A program made the translations under genes and the position numbers. 64,000 nt of DNA, from contig NZ_CP118974.1 in the NCBI RefSeq assembly GCF_029024305.1, forward strand, positions 496,001 through 560,000. Reading direction: 5' to 3'. A model generated the notes under the pieces. That model saw nothing but the letters and a program-made list of their open reading frames with translations. It was not told the origin of the DNA and ran no database searches. How positions within the stretch are numbered: position 1 is the stretch's first letter; every line of letters begins with the position of its first letter. Shown piece by piece: positions 51,291 to 60,134 of the stretch. The stretch comes from Mammaliicoccus vitulinus. GTDB lineage: Bacteria > Bacillota > Bacilli > Staphylococcales > Staphylococcaceae.

Positions 51291-51827
51291 CTATTTATTA
51301 TTTCGTTTGTAATTTTCGTTAAAATAACTACCGTTTCTTATTTCTTCTAAAATACCATCATATGGTTTTTCACTAACTACGTCTTCATTATTCTGTCCAG
51401 CATTAGCGACATATGAAATTTTTGCAAATTCAGGTACTACCAATTTAGGATAAGTATCGTATTTTTCACGAGACTCTTTCATGAGTTCAATATGATCATT
51501 TTGATAAGTAACTGTTATTTCTGGATGTTCTTCGACCCATTTTGGGAAGAAAATTGTACCATGCATAATACCTTCATTAGGTAAAAAGTCCAAAGCAACA
51601 TCTGTCCCCGTTGGTTCAGTCCATGTGATTTTGAAAACTCCATCAGTTAACCTAACAATATTCACTTCTTGATCTCTTACCCATCTTCCTGCAACCATAC
51701 CACCATGTATACGATAATCAATTGTATTTTCATTTTTTACATACATCTCGTATTCCCAACCATTATCATAAGTATAAATTAAATGTGTACCTAAAAAATC
51801 ATTCAATTTATTAAAATTATTAGTCAT
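51291..51827 (-). CDS. padC: Phenolic acid decarboxylase
   Basis: About 178 residues matching the PadC lipocalin-like fold: [35 protein letters not shown], and the [14 protein letters not shown] block. The conserved Tyr residues near the N-terminus and the Arg and Glu of the active site segments are present. It decarboxylates ferulate, p-coumarate and caffeate to vinyl phenols, a stress response to plant phenolics. ATG 51827 has AAAGGAG; the upstream frame start does not. Divergent from padR with a perfect operator between. Confidence 0.93.
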   Translation of the reverse strand: MTNNFNKLNDFLGTHLIYTYDNGWEYEMYVKNENTIDYRIHGGMVAGRWVRDQEVNIVRLTDGVFKITWTEPTGTDVALDFLPNEGIMHGTIFFPKWVEEHPEITVTYQNDHIELMKESREKYDTYPKLVVPEFAKISYVANAGQNNEDVVSEKPYDGILEEIRNGSYFNENYKRNNK

Positions 51828-51848
51828 TAAAAACTCTCCTTTAGAAAT

Positions 51849-51866
51849 CATGTAATTAATTACATG
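51849..51866. promoter_or_regulatory. PadR operator
   Basis: CATGTAATTAATTACATG is a perfect 18-bp palindrome with ATGT-N8-ACAT, the published PadR site pattern, 21 bp before padC and 58 bp before padR. Confidence 0.85.
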
Positions 51867-51924
51867 TTATTATTTACATACAAATGTTATACTTATTTTG
51901 AAAAATCGTCAAGGAGGGTGTATT

Positions 51925-52458
51925 ATGGCTCAAAAAAATATTTTGCAGTACGTATTACTAGGGCTTTTAAAAAATGAAAGTTTGTCTGGATATGATATTA
52001 AAAAGGCATTTGAAAAAGATATTGGAGAATTCTGGCAAGCAAATCACAGCCAAATTTATCCCCAACTTAAAAAACTAAATGAACGTGCTTTAATTGATAA
52101 AAAAATAGTGATAGCAGGAGAAAAGTTAGAAAAAAAGGTGTACTTTATCACTCATAAAGGTCTTCAATCGTTAAATGAATGGCTAATTTCTCCAACACCT
52201 GAACTGTCAATCAATAAAAATGAATTTCACTTAAAACTATATTTTGTTTCTGATAAAGATGATTCCATATTACCTATCATGCTCCAAGAGCAAATTCATT
52301 TGCATAAAACTAAGTTAATGAATTTAAAAGAACGACGTGATATATTATTTGAAAATCAAAAAAATCGTGAAAATAATTATGGTCACTATCTTGTTTTAGA
52401 CTATGCGATTCAAAGAGAAGAACATCATATAGCTTGGTTGAATCACCATTATCATTAA
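51925..52458 (+). CDS. padR: PadR transcriptional repressor
   Basis: 177 residues: the PadR winged helix (LQYVLLGLLKNESLSGYDIK, GEFWQANHSQIYPQLKKL) and the long C-terminal VirR-like helices that form the dimer and phenolic-acid pocket. It represses padC and releases DNA on binding phenolic acids. ATG 51925 has AAGGAGGGTG upstream. Confidence 0.92.
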   Translation: MAQKNILQYVLLGLLKNESLSGYDIKKAFEKDIGEFWQANHSQIYPQLKKLNERALIDKKIVIAGEKLEKKVYFITHKGLQSLNEWLISPTPELSINKNEFHLKLYFVSDKDDSILPIMLQEQIHLHKTKLMNLKERRDILFENQKNRENNYGHYLVLDYAIQREEHHIAWLNHHYH

Positions 52459-52625
52459 ACAATAGATAGAGAAGTAATAAAATCATTAAGTTATCACCAC
52501 CATCACTTAATGAATAATTTTTATTTACAAATGATATAGTGAAAATATAATTAAGTACGCTAACTATTCTACCTTTATAACCAATAATAAATATAATAGA
52601 AAATAGTATAACCTAAACATACAAT

Positions 52626-52668
52626 AAAACTTCCGACAAAGTTGTTATAAACTCTATCGGAAGTTTTA
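52626..52668. terminator. Terminator between padR and cstA
   Basis: AAAACTTCCGA pairs with TCGGAAGTTTT, with A and T runs outside; serves the cstA end and possibly padR. It is preceded by TATAACCTAAACATACAAT, similar to the string before 51056. Confidence 0.75.
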
Positions 52669-52672
52669 ATTT

Positions 52673-54118
52673 TTATGATGTGTATAAGTCTCTTGCAGGT
52701 GCTGGCATTGAATTTGGTTTTGCGTATTTTAATATAGTGCGTACGTATAATGATGAGACTATTAGAAATACAATTGATCCACCGATTAATGCAGTTTGAT
52801 AAGGGAGAGCTAGTCCTTCTGGTGCATATAATACATATACACTTATAGAAGCTGTCATAAATAATGCTGGTATGCCTGCTACTAAATGTTTCTTACTATA
52901 TCTCAATAAGTAACAAACGCTAACCCATAGCATGACTGTTGCTACTATTTGATTTGTAAATCCTACATATCTCCATAGAAATGAATAATCTATCATTGAA
53001 AGTATAAATGCTGGTAAACCTACAGCAAAGCTTGCTGCAATCATTAATGCTTTTGGTTTGATGTTTACTTTACCTTTCATGAAGTCTTCTATAATCATTC
53101 TTGCACTTCTTAGTGCTGTATCACCAGTTGTAATAGGAAGAATAATAACACCTAATAGGGCAAGAATGCTTCCAAATGGACCTAACAACTCGATTGATAT
53201 TTGATCTACAACACCAGCTGGTCCTACTGATTGTAATTTAGCAGCTAAACCTTCTGTACCGCCAAAAAATGTCATGCCTGCTGCTGCCCATATTAATGCG
53301 ATAATACCTTCTGAAATCATAGCGCCATAAAATACTTTTCTACCTTCTGATTCATTTTTAACCGTTCTAGAAATAATAGGACTTTGAGTACAATGGAATC
53401 CGGAGATTGCACCACATGATATTGTCACCATTAGTAACGGCCACACTGGAAGACCCTTTGGATGTAGATTATGAACAGTAATTTCTGGAATATGCTTTCC
53501 ACTGAATATGAGTGCAGCTGCGATACTAACAGCCATAACGATTAGAATAACCCCAAAAACAGGATAAATTCTGCCAATAATTTTATTTATAGGTAAAATT
53601 GCTGCAAGTATAAAGTAAGTAAATATGATAATCAATGCTACAAAGAAAGATATCGGTGTTTTACTCGATAATAATTGTGCTGGTCCAGCAACGAATGCAG
53701 CAGCAACTAGCACCATTAATACTACCGAAACAACATCTGTAAATACTCTTATAACCTTTCCTAAATAATGTTGCACGAGCATAGGGAACTGTGCGCCTCC
53801 ATGACGTAAACTTAACATTCCTGAGAAGTAATCATGAACACCACCTGCAACAATACATCCTATTACAATCCATATGAATGCGACCGGCCCGTATAAAGCG
53901 CCAGCTACTGCGCCAAAGACCGGCCCAAGTCCAGCTATATTAAGGAGCTGAATCATCCAACCTTTCCAAGCAGGCAATGGAACGAAATCCATATTGTCTT
54001 GCTTACAATATGCAGGTGTTTTTTTGTCTGGATATATTTCGAAGACACGTTCTATGTATTTACCGTAAAAAACATATCCCAAAATTAAAATGATAATACT
54101 AGAGATAAATGTAATCAT
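52673..54118 (-). CDS. cstA: Carbon starvation protein CstA-family pyruvate/peptide transporter
   Basis: 481 residues, about fourteen helices. The CstA segments are TPAYCKQDNMDFVPLPAWKG near residue 35, GPVFGAVAGALYGP, VAGGVHDYFSGMLSLRHGG and CTQSPIISRTVKNES. It is shorter than E. coli CstA (about 700 residues) and fits the short Gram-positive form. The family imports pyruvate or peptides under starvation. No LytTR regulator is adjacent. Divergent from the formate dehydrogenase gene over 221 bp in which no clear operator was found. Confidence 0.88.
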   Translation of the reverse strand: MITFISSIIILILGYVFYGKYIERVFEIYPDKKTPAYCKQDNMDFVPLPAWKGWMIQLLNIAGLGPVFGAVAGALYGPVAFIWIVIGCIVAGGVHDYFSGMLSLRHGGAQFPMLVQHYLGKVIRVFTDVVSVVLMVLVAAAFVAGPAQLLSSKTPISFFVALIIIFTYFILAAILPINKIIGRIYPVFGVILIVMAVSIAAALIFSGKHIPEITVHNLHPKGLPVWPLLMVTISCGAISGFHCTQSPIISRTVKNESEGRKVFYGAMISEGIIALIWAAAGMTFFGGTEGLAAKLQSVGPAGVVDQISIELLGPFGSILALLGVIILPITTGDTALRSARMIIEDFMKGKVNIKPKALMIAASFAVGLPAFILSMIDYSFLWRYVGFTNQIVATVMLWVSVCYLLRYSKKHLVAGIPALFMTASISVYVLYAPEGLALPYQTALIGGSIVFLIVSSLYVRTILKYAKPNSMPAPARDLYTS

Positions 54119-54339
54119 TAGTAAAACCTTCTTTCAGATGAGAATAAAAATAGATTAGCAAAAAATAAGCAATCTAGCAATAAGAATTTTGAAATTTCTG
54201 ATAATTTATAAAAGGTAGGTTTCTCGAGTATTATTTGCAATTGTAAAATCACAAAATTATAATCAAAAGTAAGTCGTATAAATAAGCTTTTTATAAAATA
54301 TGGCTTTTATAGGCATAATTTAATAAAGGGGGAATCACC

Positions 54340-57279
54340 ATGCAAGCACATCAAGTGTTAACAATTGATGGTAAAGATTTTCTTGTAGAAGAAGGAATGA
54401 GACTTTTAGATTTTATAAAAGCGCAAAAATTATCCTTTGTCCCTTCGATTTGTTATAACGAATCTCTCGGACCAATAGAAACATGTGATTCTTGTATTGT
54501 TGAAGTCAATGGACAACTTCAACGTGCGTGTAGCACAATGATTGAAAATGGAATGGTTGTAAATACTCAAGTTGAGAAAGTAAAGTCAGCTCAAAAGCAA
54601 GCACTGGACAGAGTGCTTGAGCATCATGAATTATATTGTACAGTTTGCGATTATAATAATGGAAATTGCGAGATTCATAATACAATGGGTGAATTTGGTT
54701 TAGAACATCAATCAAATCCATTTAAATCAAAAGGCTATGAAAAGGATTATGGTGCTTTTTATAGATATGATCCTGATCAATGTATTTTATGTGGTAGATG
54801 TGTTGAAGTATGCCAAGATGTTCAAGTTAATGAAACTTTAACAATTGACTGGAAAAGAAATGAACCAAGGGTAATTTGGGATAATGATAAAGCAATTGAT
54901 GAATCAAGTTGTGTCAATTGTGGTCAATGTGTAACAGTATGTCCTTGTAATGCATTAATGGAAAATAATATGTTAGGTAAAGCAGGATATATGACCAACC
55001 AAGAACCAGGCTTATTAAGATCAATGATTGAGTTAACTAAAAAAGCTGAAACAGGTTATGGACCTTTATTTGCGATATCTGATTCGGAAGCAGCTATGAG
55101 AGAAGAAACGATTGAGAAAACGAAAACAGTGTGTACATACTGTGGTGTAGGTTGCTCGTTTGATGTGTGGACGAAAGATAGAGAAATATTAAGAGTCTTA
55201 CCTCATGAAGATTCTCCTGCCAATCACATTTCAACATGTGTTAAAGGGAAATTTGCATGGGATTATGTGAATTCTGAAGAAAGATTGCAAAAACCTCTTG
55301 TGAGAAAAGATGGATATTTCCAAGAAGTTGAATGGGATGAAGCATTAAGCGTAATCAGCAATAGGTTCTCTGAAATTAAAAATCAATATGGCAAAGATGC
55401 TTTAGCATTTATATCTTCGTCGAAATGTACAAATGAAGAATCTTATTTAATGCAGAAGTTATCGAGACAAGTTATCGGTACGCATAATGTAGATAATTGT
55501 TCTAGATATTGCCAAGCTCCAGCGACACAAGGATTGTTCAGAACTGTAGGTTATGGTGGAGATTCAGGCTCAATAGAAGATCTTGAAAAAGCAGAGATGG
55601 TCATTACTATAGGTACAAATACTGCAGAAGCACATCCAGTAATAGCAAGTAAAATTAAGCGAGCGCATAAACTGTTGGGACAAAAATTATATGTATTTGA
55701 TATTAGAAAACATGAAATGGCAGAACGTGCAGATAAATTTTACAAACCTAATCCAGGAACAGATTTAGTTTGGTTATCTGCAGTGACAAAATATATTATC
55801 GACCAAGATTGGCATAATAAAGCATTTATTTCAGAATGGGTTAATGACTTTGAAACATATTATGAAAGTTTAGAGCCATTTACTTTAGAATATGCAGAAA
55901 ACAAAACGGGTATAAGTCAGGCTGAATTGAAACATATCGCTAAACAAATTACAGAAGTTAATACGCTCTCCATTTGTTGGGCAATGGGTGTGACGCAACA
56001 TCGTATCGGTAGTGATACGAGTACAGCTATCTCTAACTTGTTACTAGTAACAGGAAACTATATGAGACCAGGAACGGGTGCATACCCATTAAGAGGACAT
56101 AATAATGTTCAAGGATGTAGCGATATGGGAAGTATGCCAAATACATTCCCTGGATATCAAGATGTATCAGATGATGAAATTAGACATAAGTTTGAAAAGG
56201 CATGGAACGTTTCATTAGACTCTGAAAGAGGATTAGATAACCATGAAATGATCGATAGCATTCATGAAGGTAAATTACACTCACTGTATATTAAAGGTGA
56301 AGATACAGGTGTGGTAGATGCCAATATAAATTATGTTAGAGCAGCATTTGAGAAGATTGATTTCTTAGTTGTACAAGATCTATTCTTATCAAAAACGGCA
56401 GAATTTGCTGATGTCGTGTTACCAGCATCGCCTTCATTAGAAAAAGACGGTACGTTTACAAATACAGAACGCCGTATTCAGAGAATCAACAAAGCATTAG
56501 AACCACTTGGTGATTCTAAACCAGATTGGGAAATCATACAATTAATCGCTCAGTCTCTTGGTGTAGATTGGGATTATAAACATCCAAGTGAAATTTGGTT
56601 TGAAGCTCAGGAATTAATGCCGTTAGTAAAAGGTGTTACGTATGATCGATTAGAAGGTTTCGACAGCTTACAATGGCCTATGAACGATGACGGTTCAGAT
56701 ACACCGTTATTATATACTGAAAGGTTTAATTTCCCTGATGGCAAAGCTAAACTTTACCCATTAGAATTCAATATTGAATCTAAACAGACAGAGGAAATGT
56801 CATTACATGTCAATAATGGACGTGTGTTAGAACATTTTCATGAAGGTAATATGACTTATCAAGTGCCAGGTTTAAAATACAAATTACCAAGAAACTTCTG
56901 TGAAATTTCAGAAGAACTTGCTAAAGAACATGGAATAGAAAATGGTGCGAGAGTGAAAATAACATCTAAAGTAGGCACTACGGAAGTGAATGTACAAGTA
57001 ACAGATAGAGTAACAGGCAATTATATTTATATCCCACTAAATGACCAAAATGAAGGGGCACCAAACTTTATTACCGATAGTGATGTAGATAAAGATACGA
57101 ACACACCTGCATATAAAGATAATTACGCTAAATTAGAAGTGATCAGCAAAAAAGGTGAGTCTCCAATACCTAAACATAACTCGCGTTTTGGAACTAGACA
57201 GCCACAAATTAGCGTGAGGGTTCAAGATAAATGGAATCAATCAAGCTACACATTCCCAGGTAAAGGTGGCGATGCGTAA
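54340..57279 (+). CDS. fdhA: Molybdopterin formate dehydrogenase alpha subunit with N-terminal ferredoxin module
   Basis: 979 residues. In order: a 2Fe-2S domain (about 1-80; [18 protein letters not shown]), a His/Cys 4Fe-4S site ([14 protein letters not shown]), two 4Fe-4S motifs ([24 protein letters not shown]), then the 4Fe-4S and Mo-bisPGD catalytic domain ([13 protein letters not shown] onward). The active-site ligand is Cys in [11 protein letters not shown] where E. coli FdhF has selenocysteine, and [13 protein letters not shown] is conserved. It should oxidise formate to CO2. It is a staphylococcal FdhA type whose partner is the DUF1641 protein. AAAGGGGG ribosome site. Confidence 0.9.
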   Translation: MQAHQVLTIDGKDFLVEEGMRLLDFIKAQKLSFVPSICYNESLGPIETCDSCIVEVNGQLQRACSTMIENGMVVNTQVEKVKSAQKQALDRVLEHHELYCTVCDYNNGNCEIHNTMGEFGLEHQSNPFKSKGYEKDYGAFYRYDPDQCILCGRCVEVCQDVQVNETLTIDWKRNEPRVIWDNDKAIDESSCVNCGQCVTVCPCNALMENNMLGKAGYMTNQEPGLLRSMIELTKKAETGYGPLFAISDSEAAMREETIEKTKTVCTYCGVGCSFDVWTKDREILRVLPHEDSPANHISTCVKGKFAWDYVNSEERLQKPLVRKDGYFQEVEWDEALSVISNRFSEIKNQYGKDALAFISSSKCTNEESYLMQKLSRQVIGTHNVDNCSRYCQAPATQGLFRTVGYGGDSGSIEDLEKAEMVITIGTNTAEAHPVIASKIKRAHKLLGQKLYVFDIRKHEMAERADKFYKPNPGTDLVWLSAVTKYIIDQDWHNKAFISEWVNDFETYYESLEPFTLEYAENKTGISQAELKHIAKQITEVNTLSICWAMGVTQHRIGSDTSTAISNLLLVTGNYMRPGTGAYPLRGHNNVQGCSDMGSMPNTFPGYQDVSDDEIRHKFEKAWNVSLDSERGLDNHEMIDSIHEGKLHSLYIKGEDTGVVDANINYVRAAFEKIDFLVVQDLFLSKTAEFADVVLPASPSLEKDGTFTNTERRIQRINKALEPLGDSKPDWEIIQLIAQSLGVDWDYKHPSEIWFEAQELMPLVKGVTYDRLEGFDSLQWPMNDDGSDTPLLYTERFNFPDGKAKLYPLEFNIESKQTEEMSLHVNNGRVLEHFHEGNMTYQVPGLKYKLPRNFCEISEELAKEHGIENGARVKITSKVGTTEVNVQVTDRVTGNYIYIPLNDQNEGAPNFITDSDVDKDTNTPAYKDNYAKLEVISKKGESPIPKHNSRFGTRQPQISVRVQDKWNQSSYTFPGKGGDA

Positions 57280-57749
57280 TGGCTGAAAGAGTTAAAGTCA
57301 TTAAACGTATTAATAAAAGTAAAGCATATAAAGTCGAAGAGAATATTAATGAAATAAAAGAACAATTAGCTGAACGTAAATTGGCGATAGAAAAAGGGAT
57401 TGATATTCTAGATGCACTCGAAGAAGCCCAAGCATTAGATGCAGTTCATGCAGCAATTGTACAAAGAAAAGTCATAACTGGAAATTTAGTAACAGAACTC
57501 AATAAAGAACAATATGAAGGCATTTTGAGCAATCTTGGCCAAGTGTTATTTTTACTAGGAGAATTAGATATAGAAGAAACTTCAACATTTGTGAAAAGAA
57601 TAAATAACGGCATGAAAGTTGCCAACCGAGCAAATCCGAACAAAAAAACGTCAGTAACAGATTTGTTAGGCGCATTGAAAGACCCAGAAATTAATCAAAG
57701 TGTCACGTTACTGCTTAATTTCTTAAAGGGTATGAGTAGAACAGAATAA
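57279..57749 (+). CDS. DUF1641 protein, formate dehydrogenase partner
   Basis: 156 residues, charged N-terminus and a helical core with the DUF1641 pattern NGMKVANRANPNKKTSVTDLL and LLGALKDPEINQSVTLLLNF. The family occurs beside FdhA-like proteins, and in Bacillus such a subunit is suggested to link the dehydrogenase to the electron transport chain. The start overlaps the fdhA stop by one base, a mark of translational coupling. Confidence 0.87.
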   Translation: MAERVKVIKRINKSKAYKVEENINEIKEQLAERKLAIEKGIDILDALEEAQALDAVHAAIVQRKVITGNLVTELNKEQYEGILSNLGQVLFLLGELDIEETSTFVKRINNGMKVANRANPNKKTSVTDLLGALKDPEINQSVTLLLNFLKGMSRTE

Positions 57750-57761
57750 ATATTTTTGAAG

Positions 57762-57834
57762 CGTTTAGGATATAAATCTCAACTTAAAATAAATCACCCA
57801 ATCCGTTGGAATCATCTTCGGATTGGGTGATTTT
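57762..57834 (+). terminator. Preface plus hairpin (AATCACCCAATCCG stem), copy 2
   Basis: TTTAGGATATAAATCTC, CTTAAAATAAA, then AAATCACCCAATCCG / CGGATTGGGTGATTTT. Same stem as 41507. Confidence 0.85.
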
Positions 57835-57842
57835 ATATTTCT

Positions 57843-57937
57843 GATTTTGTAAAGTGCGGACGCCCGGGGGAATAGTATGTGTGAGAGACTACAGGCTCGA
57901 GCCATACCCCCAGGCAAGCATGCACTTTACAAAATCA
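57843..57937 (+). repeat. ~97-bp palindromic element, copy 9 (forward)
   Basis: Copy bounded by GATTTTG and CAAAATC, lacking the outermost A/T bases of the other copies and with GTGCGGACG in place of GTGCTGACG. Forward orientation directly behind a plus-strand terminator. Confidence 0.88.
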
Positions 57938-58044
57938 TTATACTTTCGTGAGCATATTTATAGTCTCATATATTATTTTATTGAAATGTGAGAAAATATA
58001 AGATAAGTTTAAACAGTAACATTGCTTATATAAATAGAAAAGGT

Positions 58045-58830
58045 GTGAGTGTTATTAACTTTTTGAAAGATAGGTTTTCTTTAATATTAGGACTCGTTAT
58101 TATTATTATTTTTATTGTTTTACTATTTATTTTTGAGTCTCCATTTTTTAAGGAACATCAAACACATACTTATAAAGAAGCGCTTGAAATTCATACGCAG
58201 AGTGACTCTCCTGCTGTGACACAAAAGGATAATAAGTTTGTGTACGCTGATAAAAAAGATATAGATAAATACATGGATATTGAAAAAAGTAAAACAGATT
58301 TACAATTCATGGACCTTTCTAAGAAAGTTGATATTTCCGAAAAACAAGTTAAAGATATTTTGAAAGATAAAGGTGTCCTCAAAGGAAAAGAAAAAGCTTT
58401 TATAAACGCTCAAGAAAAATATGATGTGAACGTAATTTATTTGATGAGTCATGCTTTTATAGAAACTGGTAACGGTAATTCTGAATTAGCAAGTGGCGTG
58501 AAAATGTCCAACGGTAAGAAATTTTATAATTTTTATGGTATAGGTGCTTTCGACCAAGATGCAGTTGAGACAGGTAGCAGTTACGCACGTAAAAAAGGTT
58601 GGACTTCTCCAGAGAAAGCAATACATGGGGGAGCAGAGTTTGTAAAGAAAGAGTATCTAAATAACGAACAAAATACGTTATACAAAATGAGATGGAATCC
58701 GTATAATCCTGGACAACATCTTTATGCAACTGATGTCAATTGGGCAACAAGTATAGGTCAGATAATGGAAAGTTATTACGATAAACATGATTTAAAAAAA
58801 TCGAAAATATATAAAGATTATTACAAATAA
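58045..58830 (+). CDS. Membrane-anchored glucosaminidase (SagA/SagB/Bax-like)
   Basis: About 261 residues: an N-terminal membrane anchor (about 12-31, LILGLVIIIIFIVLLF) and a C-terminal glucosaminidase domain. That domain holds VIYLMSHAFIETGNGNSELA (catalytic Glu region), FYNFYGIGAFDQDAVETG and INGKYW-region-like VNWATSIGQIM. Staphylococcal SagA/SagB shorten glycan strands by cutting after GlcNAc, and a homologue lies near the formate dehydrogenase genes in S. aureus as I recall. The start is uncertain: GTG 58045 sits just behind AAAAGG, the frame is open back to GTG 57988, and TTG 58063 is also possible. Confidence 0.82.
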   Translation: MSVINFLKDRFSLILGLVIIIIFIVLLFIFESPFFKEHQTHTYKEALEIHTQSDSPAVTQKDNKFVYADKKDIDKYMDIEKSKTDLQFMDLSKKVDISEKQVKDILKDKGVLKGKEKAFINAQEKYDVNVIYLMSHAFIETGNGNSELASGVKMSNGKKFYNFYGIGAFDQDAVETGSSYARKKGWTSPEKAIHGGAEFVKKEYLNNEQNTLYKMRWNPYNPGQHLYATDVNWATSIGQIMESYYDKHDLKKSKIYKDYYK

Positions 58831-58834
58831 CTTT

Positions 58835-58866
58835 TAACCCTAGTTCTGTAAATAGAACTGGGGTTA
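58835..58866 (+). terminator. Terminator of the glucosaminidase gene
   Basis: AACCCTAGTTCT pairs with AGAACTGGGGTT around a 6-nt loop; only a short T run follows. Confidence 0.7.
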
Positions 58867-58939
58867 TTTATATATACTTGTTCGTGTTAAAATGTAGTTA
58901 TATAATTAACTTTTATTTCAAAGAAAGTAGTGAACAAAA

Positions 58940-60067
58940 ATGAAAATTGCTGTAATTGGTGCGGGCATAGGTGGCTTAACTGCTGCTGGATTACTTTGCC
59001 AAACTGGGCATGATGTTTATGTATATGAAAAGCGTAATAATTTAGATCAAGTAGGTGCTGGTGTAGGCATTGGAAGCAATGTGTTAAAAGCACTGAAACA
59101 ATACAAAATGGCTTATGCTATTGAACAAGAAGGTCAATCGTTACGAAAAATAGAAATTAAATCTGATTTAGATGAATTTCTAAATGCCTTAATGATGAAT
59201 CAAGACGACAATCTAAATGTAACAATTCATAGAAATGTACTTCATGAGATTTTAAAAACACACGTGCCTAAAGAGCGTATTTTATTAAATCATAAATTAA
59301 CAGAGTTTAAACAAACGCCAGACTCTGTACGTCTTTATTTTGAAAATGGTGTTGAAGAACAATTCGATTTAGTTATTGCAGCTGACGGTATTCATTCAGT
59401 TGTTAGAACGAATATTTATCCTAAATCCACCCCTAAATATGCAGGATACACTTGCTTTAGAGGTGTCGTAAATGAAAAATTAAATCTTGAACAAGATGAA
59501 GCTTTAGAATATTGGGGGCATAAAGGTAGATTTGGAATTGTACCTTTAAAAGATAACGAATTATATTGGTTCTGCACGATGAATGCTAAAGAAAATGATC
59601 TGCAATTTAAATCATTTGAAAAACCACATTTGCAAGCATACTTTAATCAATTTCCTAATGAAGTGAGAAAAGTATTAGACGCTCAAGAAGAAACAGGTAT
59701 ACTGCAACATGATATGTATGATTTAGTACCTTTAAAATCATTTGTATCAGGTAGAGTTGTCTTGTTAGGCGACGCAGCTCATGCTACGACTCCGAATATG
59801 GGGCAAGGTGCAGGACAAGCTATAGAAGATGCTGTAACTTTAACAAACTTAATAAGTGATAGAGATATTGAATCTGCTTTAACACGTTATGATAAAATCA
59901 GAACGAAACATACTAAAAAGGTGATTTTGAAATCAAGAAAGATTGGCAAATCTGCACAAACTTCAAGCACGTTGAAGATCAAAATAAGAAATAAAATGTT
60001 GAAGAAATTGTCATCAAAATCATTAAGTAGAAAAGTGAGATTTTTACAGAAAGCTAAATTAAAATAA
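58940..60067 (+). CDS. FAD-dependent monooxygenase (salicylate-hydroxylase-like)
   Basis: 375 residues of the PHBH family: KIAVIGAGIGGLTAAGLL (FAD GxGxxG), VIAADGIHSVVR (DG motif) and VVLLGDAAHATTPNMGQGAG (GD motif). The C-terminal ~45 residues are strongly basic and Ser-rich. It uses NAD(P)H and O2 to hydroxylate an aromatic or polyketide-like substrate that cannot be told from sequence. The ribosome site is weak (AAAGTAGTG). Single gene with terminator at 60069. Confidence 0.85.
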   Translation: MKIAVIGAGIGGLTAAGLLCQTGHDVYVYEKRNNLDQVGAGVGIGSNVLKALKQYKMAYAIEQEGQSLRKIEIKSDLDEFLNALMMNQDDNLNVTIHRNVLHEILKTHVPKERILLNHKLTEFKQTPDSVRLYFENGVEEQFDLVIAADGIHSVVRTNIYPKSTPKYAGYTCFRGVVNEKLNLEQDEALEYWGHKGRFGIVPLKDNELYWFCTMNAKENDLQFKSFEKPHLQAYFNQFPNEVRKVLDAQEETGILQHDMYDLVPLKSFVSGRVVLLGDAAHATTPNMGQGAGQAIEDAVTLTNLISDRDIESALTRYDKIRTKHTKKVILKSRKIGKSAQTSSTLKIKIRNKMLKKLSSKSLSRKVRFLQKAKLK

Positions 60068-60068
60068 A

Positions 60069-60115
60069 AAAACTGGTGAGTGATCATTGTAGAAAATGAT
60101 TGCTCACCAGTTTTT
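60069..60115. terminator. Terminator between FAD monooxygenase and acetate symporter genes
   Basis: AAAACTGGTGAG, a small bulge, ATCATT pairs with AATGATTGCTCACCAGTTTT; suits both convergent genes. Confidence 0.85.
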
Positions 60116-60134
60116 GTTTTAAATAAATACGATA

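Noticed and set aside
58191-58729. Antisense frames within the glucosaminidase gene
   Set aside because: No ribosome site and no similarity to anything recognised; the sense frame has a clear catalytic domain.
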